Made by a program: the position numbers and the translations under genes. The notes below the pieces were generated by a model, which saw only the letters and a program-made list of their open reading frames with translations, had not been told where the DNA came from and did no database searches. Shown here piece after piece: positions 55,008 through 64,000 of a stretch of 64,000 nt of DNA (position 1 is the first letter of the stretch; each line of letters begins with the position of its first letter). Source of the stretch: Streptococcus sp. S1 (lineage in GTDB: Bacteria; Bacillota; Bacilli; Lactobacillales; Streptococcaceae); NCBI RefSeq assembly GCF_034137685.1, contig NZ_CP139418.1:62001-126000 (forward strand), in the 5' to 3' direction.

Positions 55008-57860
55008 TTAAGGAAGAACATAGCCTTGATCATCCACGGTATGAGGTTGTTCAGAACTTCTATTCTCTCTCAAAGCTTCCAAATCTTGATCCAAAATGGA
55101 ATTGTAGTCTGTACTACCTTCACGGGTTACCCGAGTTGATACTTGGCGCAAGAGTTTTTCATTGAGATTGCGAACCCAGCGACCATTACTATGGTCATTG
55201 GCACACATATAATTTCCTTTCACAATCTCTCCGTAAAGGGCTTCATTGACTTGGTAACCTTGCTTACGCAATCCTAACAGACCAATCTCAACGATCTCAT
55301 CTGGGCTGTAGTCTTCAAAATCAAATGTAGTTGGGATCCGGCTTTGCAGACCTGAATTGACCTGCAAGAAGTCGTGCATCTCTTTCGTGTAACCAGCAAA
55401 GATAATAACGATATCGCGGCGGTGGTCCTCCATAAATTTGAGGACTTCATCCAAGGCTTCCTTCCCAAAATCATCATTTAAACCGGTATAGAGCGTGTAG
55501 GCCTCATCGATAAAGAGGACTCCACCCAGTGCACTTTCTAGGACTTCGCGCGTCTTCAAGGCTGTTTGACCTTGGTAGCCTCCAACCAGATTGCTCCGGG
55601 ATACTTCGATGAATTTCTTCTGCTTGATAACCCCCTTTTGGAAGAGGATATTGCCCAAAATGCGGGCCACGGTGGTCTTCCCTGTACCAGGATTTCCAAG
55701 AAAGAGAGAGTGCAAGGTCGTGTCTTCGACGATGCCACCTTGTTCAGCCCGTTTTTGATTGAACTCAGCCATGGCCACGAATTGTTCGACTTGCTCTTTC
55801 ACCTTAGCAATTCCAACCAAACGGTTGAGGGCAGCCATCCCATCTTCTTCCTTGTCGGCTCCTGCTTGATACTTACCTTGGTTAAGGACAGCATCGATAT
55901 CGCTATTGAGGATGGTCTCAATATCATCGGAACCTTGGGCCACCACCCGATCTGCCATGGTCTTGGTCAATTGCTCATCCAGGTTACGAATCCAGCGACC
56001 ATTGCTCTTATCTAGCGAGCCATCATAAGCCCGCTTAACGTGCCGCGCATAGTAATCCCGGTCTTCGAGTTTGTAGTCCCCTTTGCTTAGGATCATTTCA
56101 CCTAGTTGGACAATCTCATCTCCTGTGAAATCTTCAAAGATGAAATTATTTGGCACCCGAGAACGAAGGCCTGGATTGGTCTTTAAGAACTCCTCCATTT
56201 CCTTGGTATAGCCAGCAAAGATAATCATGATGTCGTCGCGATTGTCCTCCATAAATTTGAGGATGGTATTGATCGCCTCGATCCCAAAGTCCGCACCGCT
56301 GTCTTTTTTATCCAAGCTATAGGCTTCATCAATAAAGAGGATGCCTCCTCGCGCTTTTTCAAGCAGGGCTTGGGTCTGTTCAGCTGTTCCTCCAATATTC
56401 GAAGAGATCAGATCGGACTCCGTTGCTTCCACAAAACGGAATTCTTCCCCTGAGAGAACACCTGCATCAAAGAGCACTTGTCCCAACAGACGGGCTACAG
56501 TCGTTTTCCCTGTACCAGGATTTCCCATAAAGGCAGCATGCAAGGTTTGCTTTTCAGGAGCCTTGCCACTAGCGATTCGTTTCTTGTTAAATTCCACCAT
56601 GTTGATCATTTTCTTGATCTCATGTTTGACTTTTTCAAGACCAATCAGGCTATTGAGTTCTTGAAGAGCATCTTGTTTCTTCTCTGGTCCAGAGTCTCTT
56701 GCAGTGGTTGGAGCCACCGTTGCATCCGTCGTCTGTCCCGTAGGAACTACTTGCGCATTGCCCTTAGCCACTTCTCTACCGACAAGATAGTCACAGTCAT
56801 CCTCGATTTCCTTGGTCAGATCACGCGCATCGCCCTGCCTATAGGTCACGATGCCCACCTTCACAAAGGCTCCACCTTGAAGCCGTATATTAGGATCCGC
56901 AATCTTATGACAAATCATATGCTCAGCCATCAGCACACCATCATCAAAAACGCCAAATGAAATGGTTTGGGCATTCTCATTCAAGAAGGTCGTTTCTCCA
57001 GTCAGGGAAGCAAAGGACTCTTCATAGACGCATAAAAATTCTGTAAATGTAGCCTGGTGAGCTCGGATCATACTATTGAATGAATTGATGGAGGTTATAC
57101 GATCCGAATCCGAATTGAATTGAACATTATTGTCAAGACAGACTCCAGTTCCAGTAGGCAACTCAATTTTACAGTTTTCAGACTCCCAGATGACATTCCT
57201 CAACCAAACTGGTGGAAAGTCCTTTTCCAGATCCCCGCCTGTAATCGTTGAATTTTTTGCGATCACTTCTGAGTCCTTGGCATGGATCGTATTATTCCCA
57301 AATTTTTCAATATGGACATTTTCTAAGGTCAATTTAGATCCTTCTGACAGATCTATCTTAGAAAAAATCGTTGAATTTTGAATGGACAATTCTGATGCTG
57401 ACATTCCGATGACACTTTGGTGTTTTTCCGGAACCTTCATCCCAACTCCATCCAATGTCATTTTCGAATGTGTATCCATATAGATAAAAAATTCACTATT
57501 TGTCGGAGTGGTGATTTCAAAATAGACCTGTTTACAGGTGATAGCCGACTCATTCCATAAGGTCAAGGCAGTATAGTTCCCACTAACTTTAAACCACAGA
57601 TCTTCAAATGTCACCTGTGCTCCCTCTACAAATCGGAAAGAAGCCTCAATCGTGTTGTTAAACATGCGCCCATTACCATTTGGATTTGGAACTACATGCC
57701 CCACAAAATGAAGGCTCTTGTTGATCACAATCACCTCATCTGTCGGCCATTGAAACACATATCCATTTTCAAACTCGATGGTATCTCCATCCTGCGCTTT
57801 TTCAACCGCATCCATAAAGTTCCAACTATTGTTGTAAGGCCCTACTAAATATCTTGCCAC
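55008..57860 (-). CDS. Beta-helix plus tandem CbxX/CfqX-type AAA+ ATPase
   Basis: A 950-residue protein. Residues 1-345 look like a right-handed beta-helix of the pectate-lyase-like kind (repeating short strands, for example LSEGSKLTLENVHIEKFGNN, TIHAKDSEVIAKNSTITGGD). A Thr-rich linker spans about 346-395. Two CbxX-type AAA+ domains follow: Walker A GNPGTGKTT at 446-454 and 722-730, Walker B LFIDEAYSL / LFIDEAYTL near 507-516 and 781-790, and arginine-bearing SRV/SRI motifs near 567 and 840. Both domains keep their key residues. Related AAA+ proteins occur with type VII secretion (EccA) and as Rubisco activases, but no secretion genes lie nearby. No signal peptide, so cytoplasmic. The partner and substrate are unknown. 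Confidence 0.87.
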   Translation of the reverse strand: MARYLVGPYNNSWNFMDAVEKAQDGDTIEFENGYVFQWPTDEVIVINKSLHFVGHVVPNPNGNGRMFNNTIEASFRFVEGAQVTFEDLWFKVSGNYTALTLWNESAITCKQVYFEITTPTNSEFFIYMDTHSKMTLDGVGMKVPEKHQSVIGMSASELSIQNSTIFSKIDLSEGSKLTLENVHIEKFGNNTIHAKDSEVIAKNSTITGGDLEKDFPPVWLRNVIWESENCKIELPTGTGVCLDNNVQFNSDSDRITSINSFNSMIRAHQATFTEFLCVYEESFASLTGETTFLNENAQTISFGVFDDGVLMAEHMICHKIADPNIRLQGGAFVKVGIVTYRQGDARDLTKEIEDDCDYLVGREVAKGNAQVVPTGQTTDATVAPTTARDSGPEKKQDALQELNSLIGLEKVKHEIKKMINMVEFNKKRIASGKAPEKQTLHAAFMGNPGTGKTTVARLLGQVLFDAGVLSGEEFRFVEATESDLISSNIGGTAEQTQALLEKARGGILFIDEAYSLDKKDSGADFGIEAINTILKFMEDNRDDIMIIFAGYTKEMEEFLKTNPGLRSRVPNNFIFEDFTGDEIVQLGEMILSKGDYKLEDRDYYARHVKRAYDGSLDKSNGRWIRNLDEQLTKTMADRVVAQGSDDIETILNSDIDAVLNQGKYQAGADKEEDGMAALNRLVGIAKVKEQVEQFVAMAEFNQKRAEQGGIVEDTTLHSLFLGNPGTGKTTVARILGNILFQKGVIKQKKFIEVSRSNLVGGYQGQTALKTREVLESALGGVLFIDEAYTLYTGLNDDFGKEALDEVLKFMEDHRRDIVIIFAGYTKEMHDFLQVNSGLQSRIPTTFDFEDYSPDEIVEIGLLGLRKQGYQVNEALYGEIVKGNYMCANDHSNGRWVRNLNEKLLRQVSTRVTREGSTDYNSILDQDLEALRENRSSEQPHTVDDQGYVLP

Positions 57861-57969
57861 GCTCTTCTCCTTTGTTTCATCTATTCTATTTCCTTGTCAC
57901 AAACAATCGTTACTAAAAATTGTAACACAATCCAGTGCCAAAGAAAACACTTATCAGATCTGAAAGGAC

Positions 57970-58005
57970 TGAAAAACCTCTATTTTCAAAAGAAAAATAG
58001 AGGCT
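57970..58005 (-). terminator. Terminator of the 49-residue gene
   Basis: CCTCTATTTT / AAAATAGAGG hairpin just after the small gene's stop; on the minus strand a short T-containing tract follows. Confidence 0.55.
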
Positions 58006-58010
58006 GTCAG

Positions 58011-58160
58011 TTAATCTTTCAAGGCTGAAAATAAGCCGGCTAAAGCAATTGCTCCTGAGAGTAGGGCGGTGGAAAGGAGCAGCACATTGTCTGCCACCTC
58101 TAGCTTGTACTCAAAGACTTTTTCAGCTGGTTTGTCTTCTGCAAAAATTTCTAACTTCAT
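58011..58160 (-). CDS. Small membrane protein, 49 residues
   Basis: The start is the ATG at 58158-58160 with a strong AGGAGGAGAAC site. The sequence MKLEIFAEDKPAEKVFEYKL is followed by one hydrophobic segment (VLLLSTALLSGAIALAGLFS) and the end ALKD. I do not recognise the family. It lies on the same strand between the toxin-antitoxin pair and the AAA+ gene, so a link with either is possible but not shown. Confidence 0.68.
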   Translation of the reverse strand: MKLEIFAEDKPAEKVFEYKLEVADNVLLLSTALLSGAIALAGLFSALKD

Positions 58161-58177
58161 GTTCTCCTCCTTTGTTT

Positions 58178-58456
58178 CTAGAACAAATCACTGTGACTTC
58201 CCGTCCTCAGCAAGTTTAAAATCAATTCGTCCTTATCTACTTTGTAAACCAAAAGCCAATCCGGCTGGATATGACACTCCCGAACACCTTGGAAATGCTT
58301 GGAATTGGTCAATTGATGGTCACGATATCTGACAGGAAGTTCTTTTTCTTGAACCAGAAAATTCAAGACTTCTTCTAACAAGTCTGCCTTCAAACCTCGC
58401 TTCATTGCTAACTTAAAATCTTTTTTAAACTGTTTATGATAACGAATCTTAAGCAC
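58178..58456 (-). CDS. YafQ/RelE-type mRNA interferase toxin
   Basis: A 92-residue toxin (MLKIRYHKQFKKDFKLAMKR; DHQLTNSKHFQGVRECHIQP DWLLVYK). The conserved His/Asp/Arg positions and the end LLRTGSHSDLF place it with YafQ, which cuts mRNA on the ribosome. It overlaps the antitoxin gene by eight bases, so the two are translationally coupled. Confidence 0.9.
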   Translation of the reverse strand: MLKIRYHKQFKKDFKLAMKRGLKADLLEEVLNFLVQEKELPVRYRDHQLTNSKHFQGVRECHIQPDWLLVYKVDKDELILNLLRTGSHSDLF

Positions 58457-58712
58457 GCAAGTCCTCCATCAAGTCTGAGACTGATTCAAAGGGTTGACTC
58501 ATATTCCGATTTTGCTCTACATCCGTTACTACTTGAAGCAACTTCCCATGATCGTCTAATCGAACATCAAAAGGTAAGCCCTGATATTGAATAGCCTGAC
58601 GAAGAAAAATGTTGATAGCTGTTGTCATATCCATCCCCAAATGATTGAACACCAGTTGGGCCTGCTCCTTAACCTCGCTATCCAAACGGATACTCATGCT
58701 CGTCTTTGACAT
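58449..58712 (-). CDS. DinJ/RelB-type antitoxin
   Basis: An 87-residue ribbon-helix-helix antitoxin (MSKTSMSIRLDSEVKEQAQL; LGMDMTTAINIFLRQAIQ). It neutralises the downstream toxin and probably represses its own promoter. GAAGGTGAG lies before the ATG. A minus-strand TACAAT -10 lies upstream, overlapping the polC terminator. Confidence 0.92.
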   Translation of the reverse strand: MSKTSMSIRLDSEVKEQAQLVFNHLGMDMTTAINIFLRQAIQYQGLPFDVRLDDHGKLLQVVTDVEQNRNMSQPFESVSDLMEDLRA

Positions 58713-58743
58713 CTTCTCACCTTCTTTCTAGCTTTTATTGTAA

Positions 58744-58790
58744 CAAAAAAGAAGGCTGTTGTAAATCCATTAGATATACAATAGCCTTCT
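58744..58790 (-). terminator. Terminator of polC
   Basis: AGAAGGCTGTTGTA (58750-58763) pairs with TACAATAGCCTTCT (58777-58790), one mismatch, followed on the minus strand by TTTTTTG. Confidence 0.85.
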
Positions 58791-58851
58791 AATTGGTATT
58801 CATTTTTCATTAGATGAAACTGGATCAACTTTTATGAATGGATTCTCTCCA

Positions 58852-61800
58852 TCAAAACAAATCATCAAAGAGGCTCAACTGGTTATCCTCTGGCATATTG
58901 CCAAGAATGCCCATCTCATCCATCTTTTCAACCAGGGTGGACGAAACACCGCCACGCTTCCGGAGCTCGGTCTTAGAGAGGAATTCTCCTTCTTCACGCG
59001 CCCGCACGATCTGCTTGGCAACGTTCTCTCCCAGACCATCCATAGCGACAAATGGTGGAATCAGGGTATCCCCATCGATCAAGAATTCTGTCGCCTGACT
59101 GCGATAAAGGTCTAGCTTGCCAAACTTGAAGCCCCGCTCCCACATCTCATTGACAATCTCAAGGGTGGTGTAGAGATCAATCTCTACGTTGGAAGCTTCA
59201 TTATTCTTGCGTTTCTCAGCGATTTCCTTCATCCGCGCTTTCACGGCTTCAAGGCCGGCTCCCATGGTCTTGATGTCAAAGGCCTTGGCACGAATCGAGA
59301 AGTAAGCACAGTAGTAATAAAGTGGATGATGCACCTTAAAGTAGGCCACACGAAGGGCCATCATAACATAGGCCGCCGCATGGGCTTTAGGGAACATGTA
59401 CTTGATCTTCCCACAGGACTCGATGTACCATTCAGGGACATTGTTTTCCTTCATGGCTTGGATGTAGCCATTGCGCTCTTCTTCTGAGATCTTGAGCCAC
59501 ATGCCTTTCCGCACGCGCTCCATGATGGTAAAGGCCATTTTAGGCTTGAGCCCCGCGTGCATGAGGTAAACCATGATGTCGTCCCGACACCCGATAACGG
59601 TCGATAGATCGGCAATGCCCGCCTTGATCAAGTCTTGGGCATTTCCCAACCACACGTCGGTACCGTGAGACAGACCAGAGAGCTGAAGTAACTCTGCGAA
59701 GGTCGTCGGATGGGTCTCTTCGACCATGCCCCGGACAAAGTTAGTCCCAAACTCTGGAATCCCCAACATCCCTGTCGGCGTTCCGATCTGCTCGGCTGTT
59801 ACCCCTAGCACTTCTGTCCCAGAAAAGAGGGCCATGACCCCTGGATCATCCATAGGGATATCATTTGGATCAATGCCTGATAAGTCCTGAAGTTTCCGAA
59901 TCATGGTCGGATCATCATGACCAAGGACATCGAGCTTGAGGACGTTCTCATCGATATCGTGGAAGTTAAAGTGGGTGGTCTGCCATTCAGCTGTCACATC
60001 ATCTGCTGGATACTGGACCGGAGTAAAGTCATAGACATCCATATAGTTTGGAATAACAACGATTCCCCCTGGGTGCTGACCGGTCGTCCGTTTGACCCCA
60101 GCTGCACCAAGAGCCAAGCGCTCGACCTCGGCATCGCGGTAGTACTTGCCATAGTCCCGCTCATAACCCTTGACAAAACCGTAGGCGGTCTTAGCTGCGA
60201 CCGTACCTACCGTTCCTGCCCGAAAGGCATATTCTTCCCCAAAGATATCCCGAACATCCAAGTGGGCACTCGGCTGATCTTCCCCAGAGAAGTTCAAATC
60301 GATATCGGGTACCTTGTCCCCATCGAAACCAAGGAAGGTTTCAAAGGGAATGTCCTGCCCGTTTTTGCTAAGCTTGTGACCACAGTTTGGACAATCCTTG
60401 TCCGGCATATCAAAACCAGATCCATAAGAACCGTCTGTGATGAATTCACTGTACTGGCACTGGCTGCAAACATAGTGAGGCGAAAGTGGATTGACCTCGG
60501 TGATCCCAATCATGGTCGCGACAAAGCTGGATCCGACAGATCCACGCGATCCAACCAGGTAGCCCCGCTCATTGGAACGGTGCACCAGCATCTGTGAAGC
60601 CAGATAAATCACGGCAAAGCCATTCCCCAAGATGGAAGTCAATTCCTTTTCAATTCGCAGATCGACAATATCAGGGAGCGGATTACCATAGATTTCAAAG
60701 GCTCGCTTATAGGTCAATTCCGCAACTGTTTCTTCGGCCTTGTCGATAAATGGCGTATAGAGATCGCCCTTGACCACTTCGACCGGCTCAAAGGTCTCTG
60801 CAAGCGCATTGGTGTTTTCAATAACAATCTTGCGCGCCAAGTCTTCTCCCAGAAAGGCAAATTCATCTAGCATTTCATTGGTAGTTCTGAAATGCGCTTT
60901 TGGAAGTGGCGCTGGCTGGGCATCTTCTCCGTGCCCAATGGTCCGGTTGATCATAGCCCCTTGACCGAGACTACGGACAATGATCTCCCGATAAATCTCA
61001 TCTTCCGGCTCCAGATAGTGGACATTCCCTGTCGCGAGAACAGGCTTGCCGAGACGATCCCCCACTTCGATCAAGCTCTTGATAATGGTCTGGAGCTCCT
61101 CCATGTCCTTGACCTGCTCCTTGGCAATGAGGGGTGCATAGATAGCCGGTGGCATAACCTCGATAAAGTCGTAGTACTTGGCTACTTCGACTGCCGCATC
61201 CACACCTTGCGACATGACCGCATCAAAGACTTCCCCTTCTGAGCAGGCCGATCCGAGGATCAAGCCCTCACGGTGGGCGTCCAGCACGGTTTTGGGAATC
61301 CGTGGGACTCCTTCGAAATACTTGGTCCCAGAAAGTGAGACTAGTTTAAACATATTCTTAAGGCCGGTCTGATTCTTGACATAGAGGGTCGCATGCTTGA
61401 CCCGCGCCTTCTTGTAGGAATTCTCATCGATCAAATCGATATTCAGGTCCTTGAGATTGGTCACCCCATGCTTTTCAGCGACATCTTTGATGAAGATAAA
61501 GAGCAGGCGCCCCGTCGCTTCCGCATCGTAGTTGGCCATGTGGTGATGCTCCAAGCCTACCCCAAAGCGCTTGGTCAATGGCCCCAAGCCATGCCGTTTA
61601 AAATCTGGATAGAGGTTGCGGGCAAATTCCAGGGTATCGATGACTGGCTGGGTGATCTTGGGAAGGCCATGGCGCTCATAGTTAGCATTCATGAAGCCCA
61701 CGTCAAAGGTAGCGTTGTGGGCGACAAGAACGGTCCCCTCACAGAAGGCCTGAAACTCCTTCAAGACCTGTACCAAAGGCTTAGCCCCCCGGACATGCTC

Positions 61801-63246
61801 ATTGGTGATCCCTGTCAATTGGGTCGTAAAGGAGGACAGAGGATGGCCCGGATTGATAAACTCATCAAACTCCTCAATGACATTGCCCTTGTACATCTTA
61901 GAAGCAGCGACCTGAATCAAGTCATTGTAGATGGCTGAAAGTCCCGTTGTTTCCACGTCAAAGACCACATAAGTCGCTTCATTGAGGTCCAGATCCACCT
62001 CGTTATAGGTGATGGGCACCTTGTCCTCTACGATATTGGCTTCCATCCCATAGATCAGCTGAATTCCAGCCTTCTTGGCTGCTTTAAAGCCATGCGGGAA
62101 GCTCTGCACATTGCCATGGTCGGTGATGGCCACAGCCTTATGCCCCCACTCAGCTGCCTTAGCGATCAGCTCTTCGACTTCCGGCAGAGCATCCATAGTC
62201 GACATATTGGTATGCGCGTGGAACTCCACCCGGCGCTCACCTTCTGGCATCAGGTCCTTGCGGGCGTAGTGCACGACTTCCTGGATGTCTTGGACATTCA
62301 TGGTTAAGTCGCGCGTGAAATTGTTCATTTCGATATTTCCCCGCACCAGGAGCCAGCTGTTTTTCTTGATCATGTCAAACTTCTGAGCTTCTTCCTCATT
62401 TTTAACCCATTTCTGAAGGGAAAAACTCGAGGTATAGTCAGTCATCTTAAAGCTGATCAAGACGCGACCGGTCCGTGTCACCTTGTGCTCCACGTCAAAG
62501 ACCACACCCTCAAAGACAATCCGATTCTCTTCTGTCGTAATCTCGATCATCGGAGTGATCTCGGCCTTGTCTAGCTTGGGCTTAGCCACAGCCTTCTTAG
62601 CCTTGAAATCAAAGGCAGGTTTTTCTTCATCTGCTGGTGGCGGAGCCATCTGAGCCAAGGATTCCATAGCCCGCAAGGTCTCTTCATTGGCTGCTTGGAA
62701 AATCTTTTCATTTTCCTCCTCAAAGCGCGCCACTTCTTGCTCTGTCAATTCCTCATCAGACTCCACCCGACAGGTGAAGTGCGGAAAACCAAAGGCTTCC
62801 AACTGCTTAGCAAGGTTGGGCAAATGGTTCTTACGAAAATGCTCCGTATCAACCGAAGAAGGACCAGAGATGATCAATTCCTGTCCTTCTGCTCGCACCT
62901 GCAAGTCTTGGTAAAGTCCCTTAAAGCCTTGACTAGCACAAGGTCCTTCCTCAAAGACCTCCCGGTAGTAGGCCCGCAATAAATCAGCAGAAAAATCCTG
63001 ATTGGCCACTTGGATGGTAAAGGTCGCCTGGTTTCCTGTCTTTGAAAATTCGTCCTTCAAGCGCTGGCGCAATTCCTTAAACAAAGTAATGGGCAAGATT
63101 TCCGCAAAATCAAAGCGGAACTCCCAGACCCGACTGACCTTGTGCACCACGACTTCTTGAATCTCCGCATGCAAAAAGGCACTGGAAGATCGCATTTCCA
63201 GCGGCATATCCAGCTGATCCATTAAAATTTCAAAGGTGTTGGACAT
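58852..63246 (-). CDS. polC: DNA polymerase III alpha subunit, PolC type
   Basis: The 1464-residue replicative polymerase of low-GC Gram-positives. Order: N-terminal domain, OB fold (VDFE-type region [20 protein letters not shown]), split PHP domain ([20 protein letters not shown]), inserted DEDD proofreading exonuclease ([20 protein letters not shown]), and the polymerase palm ([12 protein letters not shown]) with a zinc-finger-like CSQCQYSEF ... CPNCGHKL segment. Full length. Confidence 0.98.
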   Translation of the reverse strand: MSNTFEILMDQLDMPLEMRSSSAFLHAEIQEVVVHKVSRVWEFRFDFAEILPITLFKELRQRLKDEFSKTGNQATFTIQVANQDFSADLLRAYYREVFEEGPCASQGFKGLYQDLQVRAEGQELIISGPSSVDTEHFRKNHLPNLAKQLEAFGFPHFTCRVESDEELTEQEVARFEEENEKIFQAANEETLRAMESLAQMAPPPADEEKPAFDFKAKKAVAKPKLDKAEITPMIEITTEENRIVFEGVVFDVEHKVTRTGRVLISFKMTDYTSSFSLQKWVKNEEEAQKFDMIKKNSWLLVRGNIEMNNFTRDLTMNVQDIQEVVHYARKDLMPEGERRVEFHAHTNMSTMDALPEVEELIAKAAEWGHKAVAITDHGNVQSFPHGFKAAKKAGIQLIYGMEANIVEDKVPITYNEVDLDLNEATYVVFDVETTGLSAIYNDLIQVAASKMYKGNVIEEFDEFINPGHPLSSFTTQLTGITNEHVRGAKPLVQVLKEFQAFCEGTVLVAHNATFDVGFMNANYERHGLPKITQPVIDTLEFARNLYPDFKRHGLGPLTKRFGVGLEHHHMANYDAEATGRLLFIFIKDVAEKHGVTNLKDLNIDLIDENSYKKARVKHATLYVKNQTGLKNMFKLVSLSGTKYFEGVPRIPKTVLDAHREGLILGSACSEGEVFDAVMSQGVDAAVEVAKYYDFIEVMPPAIYAPLIAKEQVKDMEELQTIIKSLIEVGDRLGKPVLATGNVHYLEPEDEIYREIIVRSLGQGAMINRTIGHGEDAQPAPLPKAHFRTTNEMLDEFAFLGEDLARKIVIENTNALAETFEPVEVVKGDLYTPFIDKAEETVAELTYKRAFEIYGNPLPDIVDLRIEKELTSILGNGFAVIYLASQMLVHRSNERGYLVGSRGSVGSSFVATMIGITEVNPLSPHYVCSQCQYSEFITDGSYGSGFDMPDKDCPNCGHKLSKNGQDIPFETFLGFDGDKVPDIDLNFSGEDQPSAHLDVRDIFGEEYAFRAGTVGTVAAKTAYGFVKGYERDYGKYYRDAEVERLALGAAGVKRTTGQHPGGIVVIPNYMDVYDFTPVQYPADDVTAEWQTTHFNFHDIDENVLKLDVLGHDDPTMIRKLQDLSGIDPNDIPMDDPGVMALFSGTEVLGVTAEQIGTPTGMLGIPEFGTNFVRGMVEETHPTTFAELLQLSGLSHGTDVWLGNAQDLIKAGIADLSTVIGCRDDIMVYLMHAGLKPKMAFTIMERVRKGMWLKISEEERNGYIQAMKENNVPEWYIESCGKIKYMFPKAHAAAYVMMALRVAYFKVHHPLYYYCAYFSIRAKAFDIKTMGAGLEAVKARMKEIAEKRKNNEASNVEIDLYTTLEIVNEMWERGFKFGKLDLYRSQATEFLIDGDTLIPPFVAMDGLGENVAKQIVRAREEGEFLSKTELRKRGGVSSTLVEKMDEMGILGNMPEDNQLSLFDDLF

Positions 63247-63379
63247 TGTTTCTCCCTTGATCTTGATTCTTTTGCTCGCTTTTGAGTGGCCCGCTTCTAA
63301 GCAAAAACAGACCAGTCAAAAACATTCGTAACTTTTATTTTATCACAATTTAAGGATTAATTCGAGAGAGAAGTGAAGA

Positions 63380-63412
63380 CAAAAAAATCACCGGACTAGA
63401 GGTGATTTCTCG
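63380..63412 (-). terminator. Hairpin downstream of the broken small gene
   Basis: AATCACC / GGTGATT stem around 63388-63408 with a T run on the minus strand. Confidence 0.55.
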
Positions 63413-63506
63413 ATGATTGGCCAACAGCAGGCAATCCTGATCATTGTCCCGTCGTATCCGTCACTGAGCTTGAACGCGGTGTCCAAAGTAGATCCTTCAT
63501 CTGTAA

Positions 63507-63749
63507 CTAGACGGTTTCTCTCAAGCTTTGTTCTTGCTTTTGGATATCCTCCATGACAGACTGCAACTTCTGCCGGATTTCCACTTTCTCCTCTTGTTCT
63601 TTTTACGCTTGGAGGGTTGGACGGAATATGGCAAAGAAAGGCCCGATGACCACGATCAAGTAGGGAATATAACGCGATTGTTTGAGGCGCATAATGATCA
63701 ATAACACAAGACCGATCACCTTAATCCCCACATTAAAAATAAAACGCAT
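63507..63749 (-). pseudogene. Small membrane protein gene broken by an in-frame TAA
   Basis: From ATG 63747-63749 the frame gives MRFIFNVGIKVIGLVLLIIM ... YIPYLIVVIGPFFAIFRPTL QA, two hydrophobic segments. A TAA follows at 63603-63605. The same frame then stays open for 31 codons with a charged helical sequence (KEQEEKVEIRQKLQSVMEDI QKQEQSLRETV) up to a TAG. The pattern suggests one nonsense mutation in an 80-residue protein. Family not recognised. Confidence 0.6.
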
Positions 63750-63800
63750 TTAAAACTCTTATTTTACTTGTAAATACGTTTCTTTAGATATCGGCTACAC

Positions 63801-64000
63801 CTAATTCATTAAAACATCTGTGATACTTAGACTCATCTTCGTTTCATCAGCCATTGTTTCTACGATCGAGCTCTGTTCACTCGTCAAAGGGAGCAGTAAA
63901 AGTGTCGCTGATTGTGTCGGTAACTTAGGGTTATTAGATAGACTATACTGGACCACTTGATCTTGATAAATAGAGTGGCCATCATAACTCCAACTAATTT
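63801..64000 (-). CDS. 3' end of an unrecognised gene, cut by window edge
   Basis: The minus-strand frame is open from the edge to the TAG at 63801-63803 (about 66 codons: WSYDGHSIYQDQVVQYSLSN ... TDVLMN). The N-terminal part lies outside the window and I cannot assign a function. Confidence 0.5.
   Translation of the reverse strand, partial: ISWSYDGHSIYQDQVVQYSLSNNPKLPTQSATLLLLPLTSEQSSIVETMADETKMSLSITDVLMN

Noticed and set aside
55008-58712. A type VII secretion locus
   Set aside because: Only the AAA+ domains recall EccA; no EssC/EccC, WXG100 or membrane components are present in the window.

Overview
The window is chromosomal DNA from a low-GC Gram-positive coccus, almost certainly a viridans-group Streptococcus (mitis/sanguinis/parasanguinis type). 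The basis is the gene families and orders (pnp-cysE-GNAT-cysS-mrnC, the hrcA-grpE-dnaK heat-shock operon with CIRCE, msmK-dexB, pepF, pepS), the YSIRK/LPXTG surface proteins and the cadDX cadmium cassette. Most core genes are on the minus strand. I saw no tRNA, no 16S/23S rRNA and no CRISPR array.

Layout. 1-3772: hrcA-grpE-dnaK (dnaK lacks only its last codons), with two CIRCE operators and a large inverted repeat between grpE and dnaK. 3809-10452: a VanY-type carboxypeptidase, two tandem histidine-phosphatase paralogues, UPF0210/UPF0237 (ACT) genes, a VanZ-RDD membrane protein, a rhomboid protease and a CsbD-like stress protein. 11220-14633: a large YSIRK/LPETG adhesin with five pilin-type isopeptide repeats. 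15084-19890: an accretion region at the 3' end of rpsI. Displaced copies of the rpsI tail and terminator separate two cargo blocks, cadmium resistance (cadD-cadX) and a cation/membrane block (truncated TMEM175-like gene, two-TM K+ channel, DUF389 protein). 19840-24042: rpsI-rplM with a leader, rlmB-NYN-DegV, and an aromatic-acid-exporter-like protein. 24077-30247: two paralogous LPXTG-anchored family 16 glycoside hydrolases with long Thr/Glu repeats, interleaved with ISL3-type insertion-sequence remnants. 30306-38935: dexB, msmK, a PucR-like regulator, mrnC, cysS, a GNAT fossil, cysE and pnp. 39430-48206: a lipoprotein pair, pepF, an Excalibur lipoprotein with a thioredoxin-like partner, trxA, rpsO and a CNA-type LPSTG adhesin. 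48423-54526: rsuA, two MFS paralogues, a divergent Crp/Fnr-like regulator, def and pepS. 55008-63246: a beta-helix plus double CbxX-type AAA+ protein, a 49-residue membrane peptide, a YafQ/DinJ toxin-antitoxin pair and polC. The right edge holds a small gene broken by a stop codon and the 3' end of an unrecognised gene.

How it fits together. Heat-shock control (HrcA/CIRCE), protein maturation (def, rpsI, rplM, rpsO, rlmB, rsuA), RNA decay and processing (pnp, mrnC, NYN) and isomalto-oligosaccharide use (msmK, dexB) are housekeeping functions. The accessory layer consists of wall-anchored adhesins and beta-glucanases, metal and ion cargo accreted at rpsI, IS debris and several families of hairpin-forming intergenic repeats. 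The points most worth pursuing are the serial rpsI-tail accretion without a visible integrase, the beta-helix/AAA+ protein, and the hairpin repeats whose inner stems vary while their arms still pair, one of which has inserted into a transposase gene.
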